DNA from: Nocardia cyriacigeorgica GUH-2
Lineage (GTDB): Bacteria; Actinomycetota; Actinomycetes; Mycobacteriales; Mycobacteriaceae
Length of the DNA stretch: 64,000 nucleotides
NCBI RefSeq assembly: GCF_000284035.1
Contig: NC_016887.1
Coordinates: 4,402,001 to 4,466,000 of the forward strand
Direction of reading: 5' to 3'
Below the pieces are notes generated by a model. It saw only the letters and a program-made list of their open reading frames with translations. It had not been told where the DNA came from and ran no database searches. The position numbers and the translations under genes were made by a program. Each line of letters starts with the position of its first letter. Positions within the stretch are counted from its first letter, which is position 1. Positions 17,717-26,945 of this stretch are shown here, piece by piece.

Positions 17717-19881
17717 TCAGCGTTGGTAGGCGATGGCGATCTTGGTGACTGCGGCGGCGACGTCGTCGACGTCGGTGGCGGTCATCGCGGGGTAGAGCGG
17801 CAAGCTGAGGATCCGGTCGGAGACCTCGCGGGCGACCGGGGCGGTGTCGCCGGTCAAGCCGTGTTCGCGCTGATAGTACGGCTGCCGGTTGAGTGCGATG
17901 AAGTGAATGCCGGTATTGATGCCCTCCTCACGCAGCGCGGCCACGACCTTGTCCCGGTCGATGGTCAGGGCATCGATGTCGATGTCGACGATGTAGAGGT
18001 GATGGGCGTGGCGGACACCGGGCCGGCGGTGGAGTGGGCGGATTGCGGGCAGGTCGGCCAGCAGCCGGTCGTAGCGGTCGGCGAGTGCTGTGCGGGCGGC
18101 GATGAAGCCGTCGAGCTTGGGCAGTTGGTGGATGCCGAGCGCGGCCGCGGTGTCGGGCATGTGGAATTTGTGCCCGGCCAGGTACTGCTGCCAGTGCGGG
18201 GATCCGCCGACGGCGTGCCGTTTCCAAGCGTCGCGGGAGATGCCGTGCATGACCAGCATCCGCGCCTTCTCGGCGAGGCCGTCGTCGTCGGTGACGAGCA
18301 TGCCGCCTTCACCGCAGCTGACGTTCTTGGTCGCGTAGAACGAGAAGCAGGTCATCGTCGACCAGGACCCGATCCTGCGGCCGTCCTGCTCGGCGCCGAT
18401 CGCGTGGGCCGCGTCCTCGATGACGGTCAGCCCGTACTCGGCCGCGAGCGCGCCGATGGCGGCGATGTCGGCGGGTTGGCCGGCCATGTGCACCGGCATG
18501 ATCGCTCGGGTGCGTGGGGTAATGACCTTCGCGATCGTCTCCGGTGTGATCATCAGTGTGTGCGGGTCGACATCGGCGAAGACCGGTGTGGCGCGGTTGT
18601 GGATGATGGCGTTGCCGGTGGCGGCCAGGTGATCGGTGAGGTGATCACCTCGTCCCCTGCGCCGATCCCTGCGGCGGCGATGGCGGCCTGCAACGCACCG
18701 GAGCAGGAGTTGGTGGCGATCGCGTGTTTGGCGCCGACGTAGTCGGCGACCATCGCTTCGAACTTCTTCGTGCGCGGGCCGGTCGACAACCTGCCCGACC
18801 GCAAGGTCGCGATCACCTCGTTCTCTTCCTCCGGGCCGAAGGACGGCAGCGCGAACGGCAGCGGCTGGGTGCGGATCGGGCGGCCGCCGTCGACGGCCGG
18901 GACGACGAGCTGGCGGCGCAGGCTGGCCTCGGTGGATAACGCCGGCTCGGCGGCCGCGGCGTCGAGCCGGGCCGGATCCTCGCGGAACCAGTCGCGAACT
19001 TCCCGGACCCCGTCCCGGATCGAATGCGTCGGGGTGAACCCGGTGGCGGCGGTGAACGCGCCGCCGGAGAGCCGGTAGTCGCGGGAATCGCGCGGCCCGC
19101 CGGTGAATTCGATTGCGGTGTTGCCGAGCTCGCCGGCGACGGTGCGGGCCAGCGTGCGGATGCGGATGTTCTCGCCGACCACGTTCCAGATCGGGGCCGT
19201 CGGCAACTGGTCGGCGGGGATGTGAAGGCAGCGCAGGTAGGCTGCGGCCGCGTCCCGCACGTGCAGCATGGGCCGCCACTGGGTGCCGTCGCCGTCGACG
19301 CGGACCTCGGCGCGGGTCATCGCCCGGTAGACCATGGCGTGCACGGCCAGATCGATCCGCATCCTCGGCGACACCCCGAACAGCGTGCCCAGCCGCAGCG
19401 AGATCGGGGTGAAGGTGTCGGTCGCGAGCTCGGTCAACGACTGCTCGGCGGCGCGTTTACTGCGCGCGTACTCCGAACGCGGCAACAACGGTGAATCCTC
19501 GTGCAGCAACGCATCCGATGCCCCGTAGACCGCGGCGGTGGAGGCGTGGAGGAAGCGGCGCACTCCGCGCTCGCGGGCAGCGAGGGCCAGGCGGTGGAGG
19601 CTGTCATGGTTGACCGAGGTGGTCCAGGTGGCGTTCAGTTCGCCAGCAGGGTCGTTCGACACAGCGGCCAGGGCGATGACGGCGTCGGCGCCGTCGAGCA
19701 GTTCGGTGCCGAGGCTGCGCACGTCGACGGTCTCGATGCGCAGGTTCGGGTGCGGATCCAGGCATGGGCCGTGCGGGAAGGCGTCGGCGGCGACCACGGT
19801 GTGGCCGTGGTCGAGCAACATGGGCACCAGGACCGATCCGAGGTATCCGGCGGCACCGGTCACCAAAATGGTGGCGTTCAC
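17717..19881 (-). pseudogene. Epimerase/DegT-aminotransferase fusion with a one-base frameshift
   Basis: The first frame (from ATG 19881) encodes an NAD-dependent epimerase/dehydratase: VTGAAGYLGS nucleotide-binding loop, and YARSK catalytic Tyr-Lys near residue 138. It runs straight into the start of a DegT/DnrJ/EryC1 aminotransferase (GGRPIRTQPLPFALPSFGPE at about residue 340) with no internal start codon. The aminotransferase then switches frame near 18625 and continues to 17717, including PVHMAGQPADI, VIEDAAHAIGA and the PLP-lysine region SFYATKNVSCGEGG. Adding one G/C in the short run at 18625-18626 restores one frame of about 721 residues. It is either a true mutation or a sequence error. 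Likely role: making an amino-modified sugar or cyclitol. Confidence 0.8.
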
Positions 19882-19927
19882 GGTGGGCTCCTTTGTGAGG
19901 CGGGACCATTACGCCTTTCAGGGGATC

Positions 19928-19962
19928 GGTGACCACGTGAGTGATCGAGGTGATCACATGAG
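19928..19962. promoter_or_regulatory. Paired direct repeats, possible operator
   Basis: GGTGACCACGTGAG (19928-19941) and GGTGATCACATGAG (19949-19962) differ at two positions and begin 21 bp apart, two turns of the helix. They lie between the divergent fusion gene and the XRE regulator, so they are a plausible binding site for that regulator. Confidence 0.5.
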
Positions 19963-20043
19963 CCTTCACAAACTCTCACCAGCCCGGGTGTGGCAGGCAT
20001 ATCGTGGTCGGACAACCACATTCGGCAGCCAGGTGGGGTCGGG

Positions 20044-21333
20044 ATGCACGAGACACAATCGACGTTGGGTTCGATGCTGGGGAAAGCCCGCCTCGATGCG
20101 GGGATGACCCAACAGGCGGTCGCCAGTCAGTGCCGTGTTTCCCGCTCCTACATCGCCCATATCGAAGCCGGGCGAGCAACGCCGCCGGATCGCCGGTTCT
20201 GGATGGCCGCCGATGCGGCCGTGCGCGCCGGCGGAACGCTCGTCAGCGCATACGACGCGCACACCGGGCGACGGTTCACCGTGGACCCCAACCCGGCGGA
20301 CCTGCACCTGTCCCTCGACCTGAAGGCGTGGATCGACATGAACCGACGAGAGCTGTTGAGTTTCCTCGCCGCCGCCGGGACACTTCCGGCGGCCGCGGTG
20401 CTGGCCGGGCTCGACGAGCCCGAACGCGCCCGGCTCGGGTACGCGCTCGGCGGCCGAGTCGACGAAGCCGCGATCCGCCAGCTCGAGGCGGTCTGCGATG
20501 TGACCGCCCAGCAATACGAGGCATTCGGCCCGCGAGCGGTCGCCGCGATCCGGCGCGGGCAGGCCGAGCTCGTCGAAACGCTGCTGCCCGACTGCCCTTC
20601 CAAGCTCAAACCGCGCCTGCACGCCGTGCGGGCCTCGCTGGCCCGGGTGATCGGCTGGCAAGCCTACGACGCCGGCGACATCCGCACTGCGACCACGCAT
20701 TACGAGGTCGCCCGCAAAGCCGCCGACGACGCCGGAGACCCGGCACTGACCGCACTAGTGCTCTGCAACGCCTCCCTCGCCGCCACCCGCGACGGACGCC
20801 CCGGCCTCGGAGTCGACCACGCCACCGCCGCACACTGGTGGGCCACCCGCGCCGGCGACCGCCTACTCGCCGCCTACGCCCTCGACATGGCCGCCGAAGC
20901 CCACGCCGAACGCGGCGACGCACGCGAAACCCGCTCCGCCCTCGCCGAAGCCGACGACCTCGTCCACACGGCCGAATCCGACATGCCGAGCTGGGTATTC
21001 GATCGCGCGATCCACGCCGGATTCGCCTCCGAATGCCTGGTCAAACTCGGTGACCGCCAGCCCGCGGTCGACGCCGCCCGCGACTGCGTCGACCTGATCG
21101 ACCCCGCCTACGCCCTCTCGCGCGGCTTCGCCGACATCGGCCTGGCCGCAGCGCTGTGCCACGCAGGCGACATCGACGAAGCAGCCGCACTCACCCGCAC
21201 CACCAGCACCGTCGCCACCGCCTACGGCTCACCCCGCCTCGCCACCGAGGTCCACGCCACCCACACAGCCCTGCGCGCTGCCGCACCCAACTCCACTGCC
21301 GTCCGCGAACTCGACGCCGCCCTCGCGGTCTGA
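20044..21333 (+). CDS. XRE-family regulator with TPR-like C-terminal region
   Basis: A 429-residue protein. The N-terminal HTH is at about residues 8-60 (LGKARLDAGMTQQAVASQCR, then SYIAHIEAGR). The rest is helical and repeat-like (Ala-rich pairs from about residue 190), as in Streptomyces-type XRE/TPR regulators. A hydrophobic patch after MNRRELLSFLAAAG near residue 100 resembles a Tat signal, but it is internal and common in this family. I chose ATG 20044 (GGTGGGG upstream). It diverges from the epimerase/aminotransferase gene and probably regulates that cluster. Confidence 0.88.
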   Translation: MHETQSTLGSMLGKARLDAGMTQQAVASQCRVSRSYIAHIEAGRATPPDRRFWMAADAAVRAGGTLVSAYDAHTGRRFTVDPNPADLHLSLDLKAWIDMNRRELLSFLAAAGTLPAAAVLAGLDEPERARLGYALGGRVDEAAIRQLEAVCDVTAQQYEAFGPRAVAAIRRGQAELVETLLPDCPSKLKPRLHAVRASLARVIGWQAYDAGDIRTATTHYEVARKAADDAGDPALTALVLCNASLAATRDGRPGLGVDHATAAHWWATRAGDRLLAAYALDMAAEAHAERGDARETRSALAEADDLVHTAESDMPSWVFDRAIHAGFASECLVKLGDRQPAVDAARDCVDLIDPAYALSRGFADIGLAAALCHAGDIDEAAALTRTTSTVATAYGSPRLATEVHATHTALRAAAPNSTAVRELDAALAV

Positions 21334-21360
21334 CGTCCGCGGGCGCGGCCCGCGGACGTC
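21332..21360 (+). terminator. Hairpin terminator of the XRE regulator
   Basis: A perfect 13-bp stem, GACGTCCGCGGGC / GCCCGCGGACGTC, with a 3-nt loop. It begins inside the TGA stop codon. Confidence 0.85.
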
Positions 21361-21905
21361 GCATGGTGGCCTCGATGCGGCCGGCACAGGGCGGCTTCGC
21401 CTGTTGGTGTCCACCGGCGGGCGTCTTCGGGGGCCGAGATGTTGGACAACTGTCATGCCCCGTTCAAGGTGGCGCTCGCCTATCGCGGCTTGTGATGTCC
21501 GGTTGCGTGCAGGTAAGCCAGTGTGCCCCAGTACTTGTTGCCGCCCCGTCAGACTTCACGGGGCTTAGGCACACATATTCGACGTTCCCTATCGGGGCAG
21601 AATTCGCTTCCTATCACCAGCTGACCAGGACAGCTCCCAGGTCACGCGCGTTCCCATCTCCCACGTGCCCCGCCAGAGCGCAACCAGCGCTACGTATGCG
21701 CAGGTCAGAACGATATGAGAGAAGGTGAAGCTGGACCAGGCCAGAAACCAGGTCACGGGTCGCAGATTCGTGCCCTAGGGTGCTCGCTCCAGCTAACGAC
21801 ACCCAAGATCGATACAGCGCCGACAAGCAGCCGTGTCCGCTGCTTTTGCACGGAGCCGGTCGCGTGCTTCACGCAACCTGGTCGGTGGTTGAAACCTGGG
21901 CCGAA
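21361..21905. other. Gene-free stretch before the copper island
   Basis: About 545 bp. I see no frame with protein-like composition and a ribosome site on either strand, and no clear repeat or promoter. It separates the Nudix/aminotransferase cluster from the copper genes. Confidence 0.5.
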
Positions 21906-22427
21906 TCACCGCGCGACTCGCCCTTCTGCTGCGGCCTGTCGTGCGCGTAGCCCATACGGCGTGAGGCCACGAGGCTTGAAGACCGCCAGGATCATCGCAC
22001 CAGCCAGAACCATAGCAGCGGCTGCGCAGTGGACAACGAAAGTCGGCGCCCGTAACTCAGTCAGTGTTGAGGATGGGCGCGCCGCGACGGCGGCATAGTG
22101 GTCGACCGTGCGGGTGTAAAGGATCAGGATAGCCGTCGCCACCACGTTGAGCATGAGTTTGAACAGCACCCAGTAATGACGGACCAGACCCCATGGTGTG
22201 CCAAGGGATTGAACGATGCCCGTCAATAGCGAACCGACCGATAGCGGCACCAGCACCCACCACGCGAGTGGTCGGACGACGAGATCGATCGCACGCACCA
22301 CCTGCACGTCGGAACTAGTGATCCCGACGATGGCCAAGGTCAAGAACGTGAGAACCGCGCCGAACCACCCGACCGAGCTGCTGACGTGAACCGTGAGGGC
22401 AAGTTTTCGCCCGCGCGGGCTCAGCAC
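21906..22427 (-). CDS. Four-helix membrane protein (DUF2269-like)
   Basis: A 173-residue protein with four hydrophobic segments, at about residues 10-35, 45-68, 82-104 and 126-150. The first carries HVSSSVGWFGAVLTFLTLAI. A His and nearby aromatic residues in the helices recall small integral membrane proteins of the DUF2269 group. The GTG start overlaps the end of the upstream small gene, so they are coupled. The cytoplasmic tail is basic. No biochemical role is known. Confidence 0.75.
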   Translation of the reverse strand: MLSPRGRKLALTVHVSSSVGWFGAVLTFLTLAIVGITSSDVQVVRAIDLVVRPLAWWVLVPLSVGSLLTGIVQSLGTPWGLVRHYWVLFKLMLNVVATAILILYTRTVDHYAAVAARPSSTLTELRAPTFVVHCAAAAMVLAGAMILAVFKPRGLTPYGLRARQAAAEGRVAR

Positions 22428-22612
22428 CGCACGAGCTCGTCAGTGGTTGGCGCCGCGGCCAACTGAGCGTGTCGCCCCGGCCCGTGCTGACCACCGCTGA
22501 CGAGCAGTCCGACAACGAGCAGCGCCACTAGGAGCGCGACGACGACTCCGGTCACTTTCACCCAGCGGGGCGTTCTCAGGCCGTGGGCACGTTGCGGTGA
22601 GCTGTTGGTCAT
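22421..22612 (-). CDS. Small single-pass membrane protein
   Basis: A 63-residue protein. The basic N-terminus (RAHGLRTPRWVKV) is followed by one hydrophobic helix (VTGVVVALLVALLVVGLLVS) and a His/Gly tail (GGQHGPGRH). I chose ATG 22612, with AAAGGG about 8 nt upstream; ATG 22639 is an alternative with a tight GAAGGA. It overlaps the four-helix membrane gene by a few bases, and the two probably work as a pair. The His-containing outer tail could bind metal; that is a guess. Confidence 0.7.
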   Translation of the reverse strand: MTNSSPQRAHGLRTPRWVKVTGVVVALLVALLVVGLLVSGGQHGPGRHAQLAAAPTTDELVRC

Positions 22613-22661
22613 CAGGAGCCCTTTCGGTTCGAGCGTCATTTCCTTCAAGACAATATGTCGC

Positions 22662-22667
22662 TATAAT
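22662..22667 (+). promoter_or_regulatory. Candidate -10 element
   Basis: TATAAT in an otherwise GC-rich gap between divergent genes, 43 bp before the GTG of the TetR gene. No -35 element is clear. Confidence 0.4.
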
Positions 22668-22709
22668 AAACAGTCTGTCTACAACGATGGCAGGATGTAA
22701 CCTGGGCGG

Positions 22710-23288
22710 GTGCCGAAGTTGTGGAGCGAGACGATTGATTCGCACCGTCGCACGGTGCGTGAATCGATCCTCGACGCTGCCGCACGGTTGGCGATCGAGC
22801 ACGGAGTGGCGTCGGTGACGATGTCGCGGATCGCCGAGCAGGCCGGGATCGGGCGGGCAACGCTGTACAAGTACTTCCCCGACGTAGGCTCGATTCTTGC
22901 CGCCTGGCATGAGCGCCAGGTCGGTCACCACTTGGAGCAGCTGGCGGTGGTGAGCGAGGCCGAGGCCGACCCGACGCAACGACTGGATGTCCTGTTGGGC
23001 ACCTATGCGCAAATTCTTCGCGAATCCAGGCACCGTCACGACAGCGATCTAGGCGCGATGGTGCACCACAGCGGCCCGCACGTCGACCACGCCGAACAAC
23101 GACTACGCCAGTTGATGACAGATGCGGTGGCCGCTGCGGCGGCGGCGGGCACGGTGAGGACGGATGCACCCGCGGGTGAGCTGGCAAACTACTGCTTGCA
23201 TGCGTTGGATGCTGCGGTCTCGGCATCGTCGGACGCCGCGGTAGCCCGACTGATCACAGTGATCCGGGCCGGTTTGGAACCCGCCTGA
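22710..23288 (+). CDS. TetR-family regulator at the edge of the copper island
   Basis: A 192-residue repressor. The HTH occupies about residues 14-58 (RESILDAAARLAIEHGVASV, then IAEQAGIGRATLYKYF). The C-terminal domain contains several His (RHRHDSDLGAMVHHSG) that might sense a metal or redox ligand; this is speculative. It starts with GTG. It is followed 95 bp later by a Met-rich micro-gene and the DUF305 lipoprotein on the same strand, and diverges from the two membrane genes. Confidence 0.9.
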   Translation: MPKLWSETIDSHRRTVRESILDAAARLAIEHGVASVTMSRIAEQAGIGRATLYKYFPDVGSILAAWHERQVGHHLEQLAVVSEAEADPTQRLDVLLGTYAQILRESRHRHDSDLGAMVHHSGPHVDHAEQRLRQLMTDAVAAAAAAGTVRTDAPAGELANYCLHALDAAVSASSDAAVARLITVIRAGLEPA

Positions 23289-23382
23289 TCAGACATTGAT
23301 TTCGGAACCGGGCGGGGCGGAATATTTCCAGCAATCGGAGGTAGTCGGTCTGCGTGGGGGTTTGCGCGAGGAGGTGAACGTG

Positions 23383-23460
23383 ATGCTCGGGATGTGTATG
23401 CAGATGATGAATATGCTCCGCGACATGTGGAACATGATGTTCCCGTCCATGCCGATGTGA
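23383..23460 (+). CDS. Methionine-rich 25-residue micropeptide
   Basis: Reads MLGMCMQMMN, then MLRDMWNMMF, then PSMPM and a TGA stop: 11 Met in 25 residues, plus one Cys. A near-perfect ribosome site, AGGAGG (23369-23374), stands 8 nt before ATG 23383; GTG 23380 is a less well spaced alternative. Met and Cys clusters are classic soft ligands for Cu(I). It sits between a TetR gene and the DUF305 lipoprotein in a copper island. I know of no named family. A role as a Cu(I)-binding peptide is inferred. Confidence 0.65.
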   Translation: MLGMCMQMMNMLRDMWNMMFPSMPM

Positions 23461-23602
23461 ACCGGGCGCCAGCGATAGGCTGTGCTGTGCAGCGCCGTCA
23501 GCCGGGTGCCGGCCGATATTCTCCGCGGGCCAGGTCTTGGTCCGCGGTCGGCTGTCTGTCTTTCGACATGCAAGGTCATGTCCCGACTCCCGAGGAGTTC
23601 AC

Positions 23603-24223
23603 ATGTCTCGACGTTCCATCATCGCTCGAAGGCTCATTCCGTGTGTTGGATTGGTAGCCCTGGTCGTGGCCGGCTGCGGGAATGACGACGATGCCACACC
23701 GGTCCATCATTCCTCCACGACTTCGGCCGACTCTGCGACTGCGGCAACCGGCATCGCCCCTGCGGGCACCTTCAACGATGCCGATGTGACGTTCTTGCAG
23801 ATGATGTATCCGCACCATGACCAGGCCGTGGAGATGGCCGAGCTGGTGCCAACGCGATCCCAGGATCAGCAGGTCATCGACCTCGCAGCCGGGATCAAAG
23901 CAGCTCAGCAGCCTGAGATGACCCAGATTCAATCCCTGCTGGCCAGTGCCGGAAAGCCGGACCCCGCCGACGGCACGATGAACCACGACATGCCCGGCAT
24001 GATGTCGCCGGAGCAGATGTCCTCGCTCGGGGCGATGTCGGGGCCCGAGTTCGACAAGATGTGGTTGCAGATGATGATCGACCATCACCGCGGAGCGGTG
24101 GAGATGGCCCAAACCGAGATCGCCTCCGGAACCAACCCCCAGGCAAAACAAATGGCTGAAACCATCGTCGCCACACAGCAGCAAGAGATCGCCCAGATGG
24201 AAACACTTCTGGGACAAAAGTGA
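23603..24223 (+). CDS. DUF305 lipoprotein
   Basis: A 206-residue exported lipoprotein. The signal peptide ends in a lipobox (LVVAGC, Cys25). The DUF305 four-helix domain has two hallmark repeats, QMMYPHHDQAVEMAE and QMMIDHHRGAVEMAQ, whose Met and His-His residues suit metal binding. A Met-rich linker (HDMPGMMSPEQMSS) lies between them. ATG 23603 has GAGGAG about 6 nt upstream. DUF305 proteins are often found with copper genes; the precise role is unknown. Confidence 0.92.
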   Translation: MSRRSIIARRLIPCVGLVALVVAGCGNDDDATPVHHSSTTSADSATAATGIAPAGTFNDADVTFLQMMYPHHDQAVEMAELVPTRSQDQQVIDLAAGIKAAQQPEMTQIQSLLASAGKPDPADGTMNHDMPGMMSPEQMSSLGAMSGPEFDKMWLQMMIDHHRGAVEMAQTEIASGTNPQAKQMAETIVATQQQEIAQMETLLGQK

Positions 24224-24595
24224 GCCCGTCCGGCCCGCTCGCGAAGCCCTGGCAGCCTCCCTTGCTATACGGGGCGTGGGACATGCGGGGTCGGAGCGCC
24301 GCTGGGTGGTCGGCGCAGTTCGTCGCTTTGCAGCTCGGCCGAGCGACTTGGTCGGCAGAACTCACCACCGGGACGGCCGTGCTGTCGGCCTAGTTATCAC
24401 AGTGCTCGGCGCTGCATTCGGATGCCCGATAGGCATGACGGAAACGACTGGCCACCGCCGCCGGATCAACGAGCCGCCTACGTTGCTCTCCGGTGTTCGT
24501 AATCGGCGTGGGCGAAGGTCAATCCCCACATATCCAGCCCCGAGGTGTCGTGCCGGATATGTGGGATCGGCCGCCCGGGTTCGCCGAGTCGGTGA
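24224..24595. other. Gap between the convergent DUF305 and Csp-like genes
   Basis: About 370 bp. One plus-strand frame (24276-24677) is open but reads as Arg-rich, with no ribosome site. I see no defined feature. Confidence 0.45.
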
Positions 24596-25000
24596 TCAGC
24601 CGAGGGCCGCTATCAGCTCCCGGCACGCCGCTTCACAGCGCCGGCATGCCTGCGCGCAGACACGGCAGTGTTCGTGAGCGGTATGGCGTTCGCATTCATC
24701 GGCGCAACTCGCGCACGCGGTCGCGCACGCCTCGAGAAACGCCCGGGTCAAGTTCGCGTCGTAACCGGTGTGACGAGACACAACCCTTCCCGTCGTGTCG
24801 CAGATGTCGGCGCAGTCGAGATCTGACCTGATGCACTTGACCAGCTCGGCCACGCCCGGCTCGCTCAAACAGGCATCAGCGCACGCGGTACACGCCTGTG
24901 CGCATTCGAAACATCGCTCGATGCACGTAGCGAGCACGTTCCGGTCGACCCGGCCGAGATCGGCCGGATACGAGTCGAGCAGTTCAGCGACGGTACCCAT
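24596..25000 (-). CDS. Csp-like four-helix cysteine-rich copper protein (DUF326)
   Basis: A 134-residue protein with 18 cysteines in CxxxC and CxxC spacings along helices (residues 26, 30, 33, 37, 40, 44, 56, 63, 67, 92, 96, 99, 103, 112, 115, 119, 122, 126). This is the pattern of the copper storage proteins (Csp), whose helix-bundle core holds many Cu(I) ions. There is no signal peptide, so it is a cytosolic, Csp3-type form. I chose ATG 25000 because AGGAGG stands 8 nt upstream. Confidence 0.9.
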   Translation of the reverse strand: MGTVAELLDSYPADLGRVDRNVLATCIERCFECAQACTACADACLSEPGVAELVKCIRSDLDCADICDTTGRVVSRHTGYDANLTRAFLEACATACASCADECERHTAHEHCRVCAQACRRCEAACRELIAALG

Positions 25001-25245
25001 GAATTTCCTCCTCGACGACAAGTCCAGCTGGTCGTCAGTGCATTACCCGGCTGCCCGGGCATAAAACCGGCCCGCCGCGGCGGATCGGCTGAGTCAACCG
25101 GTCCCGCACATCGGCCCCCACGCAGGCTCATGACTGGCGTCGAGTCAGTACATGGCGGGCGCCACACTTCGGAACGGTTGCCTTACCCCTGACTCATATC
25201 TACAGCCTTACTACGTAGATACCGTGCCCCATTCGAACACGCCGA

Positions 25246-25488
25246 GATCTGGCAAAGACCGTCGTCAACGCCGCCCGCGGTGGCCTGATCGACGAGCAGG
25301 CCCTGGCCGACGCCATCAAATCCGGCCACGGCCGTGCCGCCGGGCCGGGCGTGCTGGAGACCGCCCCATGCACCGACAGCCCGCTATTCGAGCTGCCCGA
25401 GGTCGTCGCGACCCCGCACCTGGGCGCTCCAACCGCCAAGGCCCAGGAGCGCGTGGGCACCACTGTCGCCAAGTCGGATCGCTCACTG
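25246..25488 (+). pseudogene. Fragment of D-3-phosphoglycerate dehydrogenase (serA)
   Basis: In one frame the segment reads KTVVNAARGGLIDEQALADA, then a degraded GHGRAAGPGVLET, then SPLFELPEVVATPHLGA and AKAQERVGTTVA. This is the NAD-binding to catalytic-His part of SerA (PHLG motif). There is no start, no N-terminus and no regulatory domain. GPGV stands where SerA has GLDV. It lies just before the copper-box promoter at 25552 and is a dead fragment carried along with the island. Confidence 0.8.
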
Positions 25489-25551
25489 GAATTGGGGACG
25501 CCTTGGCCTTTTGCCGCACGCAGGAGGTGTGGGGATTGTCACGTCAAGTAG

Positions 25552-25568
25552 ATACCCTACGGGGGTAA
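25552..25568. promoter_or_regulatory. CsoR/RicR-type copper box
   Basis: The inverted repeat TACCC-N5-GGGTA (TACCC at 25553-25557, GGGTA at 25563-25567) matches the known copper-sensing repressor box. It ends 12 bp before the ATG of the FAD oxidoreductase, so it should control it. Confidence 0.8.
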
Positions 25569-25579
25569 GGTGTCTAGCT

Positions 25580-26758
25580 ATGAGCGGATTCGATCGAGTA
25601 GTAGTGGTAGGGGCCTCCTTGGCTGGACTGCGCGCCGTCCAAGCGCTGCGGGACGTCGGCTTCCCTGGGGAGATCACGGTTATCGGCGCGGAAGCACACC
25701 TGCCGTATAACCGTCCACCCCTGTCGAAAAGCGCGCTGGACGGCGACGACGATGTCTCACTACCGGGAGCAGAGAGTCTCGGCGACGGATGGTTGCGCGG
25801 TCGGCGCGCCACAGCGCTACGCCAACAAGACAAAACGGTCGTCCTCGACGACGGCTCTGAAGTCCCGTATGACGGGCTCGTCATAGCGACCGGCGCACGG
25901 CCACGACAGCTCGGCGAACATCCCTCGTGGGTACATACTTTGCGCACGCTCGACGACGCGCTGACACTGCGGGCGGCGCTCGCCAACTGGCCTGATCGAG
26001 TGACAATCGTCGGCGGCGGGTTCATCGGCAGCGAAGTCGCTTCCACCGCCCGACGACAGGGCTTGTCGGTAACCCTTGTCGATGCCGGTCCATACCCGAT
26101 GCTCGCCACCCTCGGCCGCCACGCGGCACGCTGGCTTGCCGGCCACCACACCCGCCACGGCGTCGAACTCGTAACAGGCTCACGAGTAAGGGCGTTCGAC
26201 GAAGACGGCCTTCCAGCAGTTCGACTGGAGGACGGCCGGTCCATCCAAGCAGAGTTGGTCGTGGCCGGAATGGGCGTGGTGGCGGACACCGCCTGGCTGG
26301 AGGGAAGCGGTCTGAAACTCGATAGCGGAGTGATCGCAACGAACACGCTCTTCGCGGAAGGAACCGACACTATAGTCGCGGCAGGCGATGTCGCACGCTG
26401 GTCCCACGACCTCTTCGCCGGGGCACTCGTTCGAGTCGAGCACTGGGCCAACGCCAATGAGCAAGGCGCGCTCGCCGCCCGCAACCTCCTTGCCGGACCA
26501 TCTGCAGCGCAGCCGTACTCGGCTGTCCCTTCGTTCGCCACTCACATACATGGCGCCCGAATCCAGACCGCCGGCCTGCCCTACCTCGCCGATGAGGAGC
26601 GTATCGTCTTCGGTGCTGTCGAGGACGATCAGTTTGCTACCGCGTTCTTGGCGAACGGCGTTCTGGTGGGTGCGGTCGCAGTGAATGCCCACAAAGAGTT
26701 GAACCGGTTCCGGCGCGCTATCGCCGCGCGGGCGTCCTTGGGGGACATCGCTGTGTGA
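25580..26758 (+). CDS. FAD/NAD-dependent oxidoreductase (ferredoxin-reductase type)
   Basis: A 392-residue flavoprotein. The FAD loop is VVVGASLAGLRAVQAL at about residues 6-22, the NAD loop is VTIVGGGFIGSEVAST near residue 147, and a reductase C-terminal domain follows. The pattern is that of ferredoxin or rubredoxin reductases (GLVIATGARPR). The open frame extends upstream to 25334, but the copper box ends 12 bp before ATG 25580, so translation must start here. Expression is probably copper-induced. It may recycle a thiol or redox partner, but no partner ferredoxin is adjacent. Confidence 0.9.
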   Translation: MSGFDRVVVVGASLAGLRAVQALRDVGFPGEITVIGAEAHLPYNRPPLSKSALDGDDDVSLPGAESLGDGWLRGRRATALRQQDKTVVLDDGSEVPYDGLVIATGARPRQLGEHPSWVHTLRTLDDALTLRAALANWPDRVTIVGGGFIGSEVASTARRQGLSVTLVDAGPYPMLATLGRHAARWLAGHHTRHGVELVTGSRVRAFDEDGLPAVRLEDGRSIQAELVVAGMGVVADTAWLEGSGLKLDSGVIATNTLFAEGTDTIVAAGDVARWSHDLFAGALVRVEHWANANEQGALAARNLLAGPSAAQPYSAVPSFATHIHGARIQTAGLPYLADEERIVFGAVEDDQFATAFLANGVLVGAVAVNAHKELNRFRRAIAARASLGDIAV

Positions 26759-26945
26759 CAGTCCAGTGCGGCGGTCGACCGCAATCACATTCTCGGATGC
26801 GCTGGTGGGCCGGTGGCCCGCCGATTCTCGGGCGACTCGCCGTCGGCTGTCAGCGCAGAAGACTACCTGGAGTTGCGGCATATCGACCGGACGCGGAGCG
26901 CCCGCCGGACCACTGGCATGCAGCTTCCCGCCAGCATGCGGATGA

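Noticed and set aside
20338..20400. Tat-like MNRRELLSFLAAAG as a signal peptide
   Set aside because: It is internal, after a clear N-terminal HTH, and similar patches are common in this regulator family.
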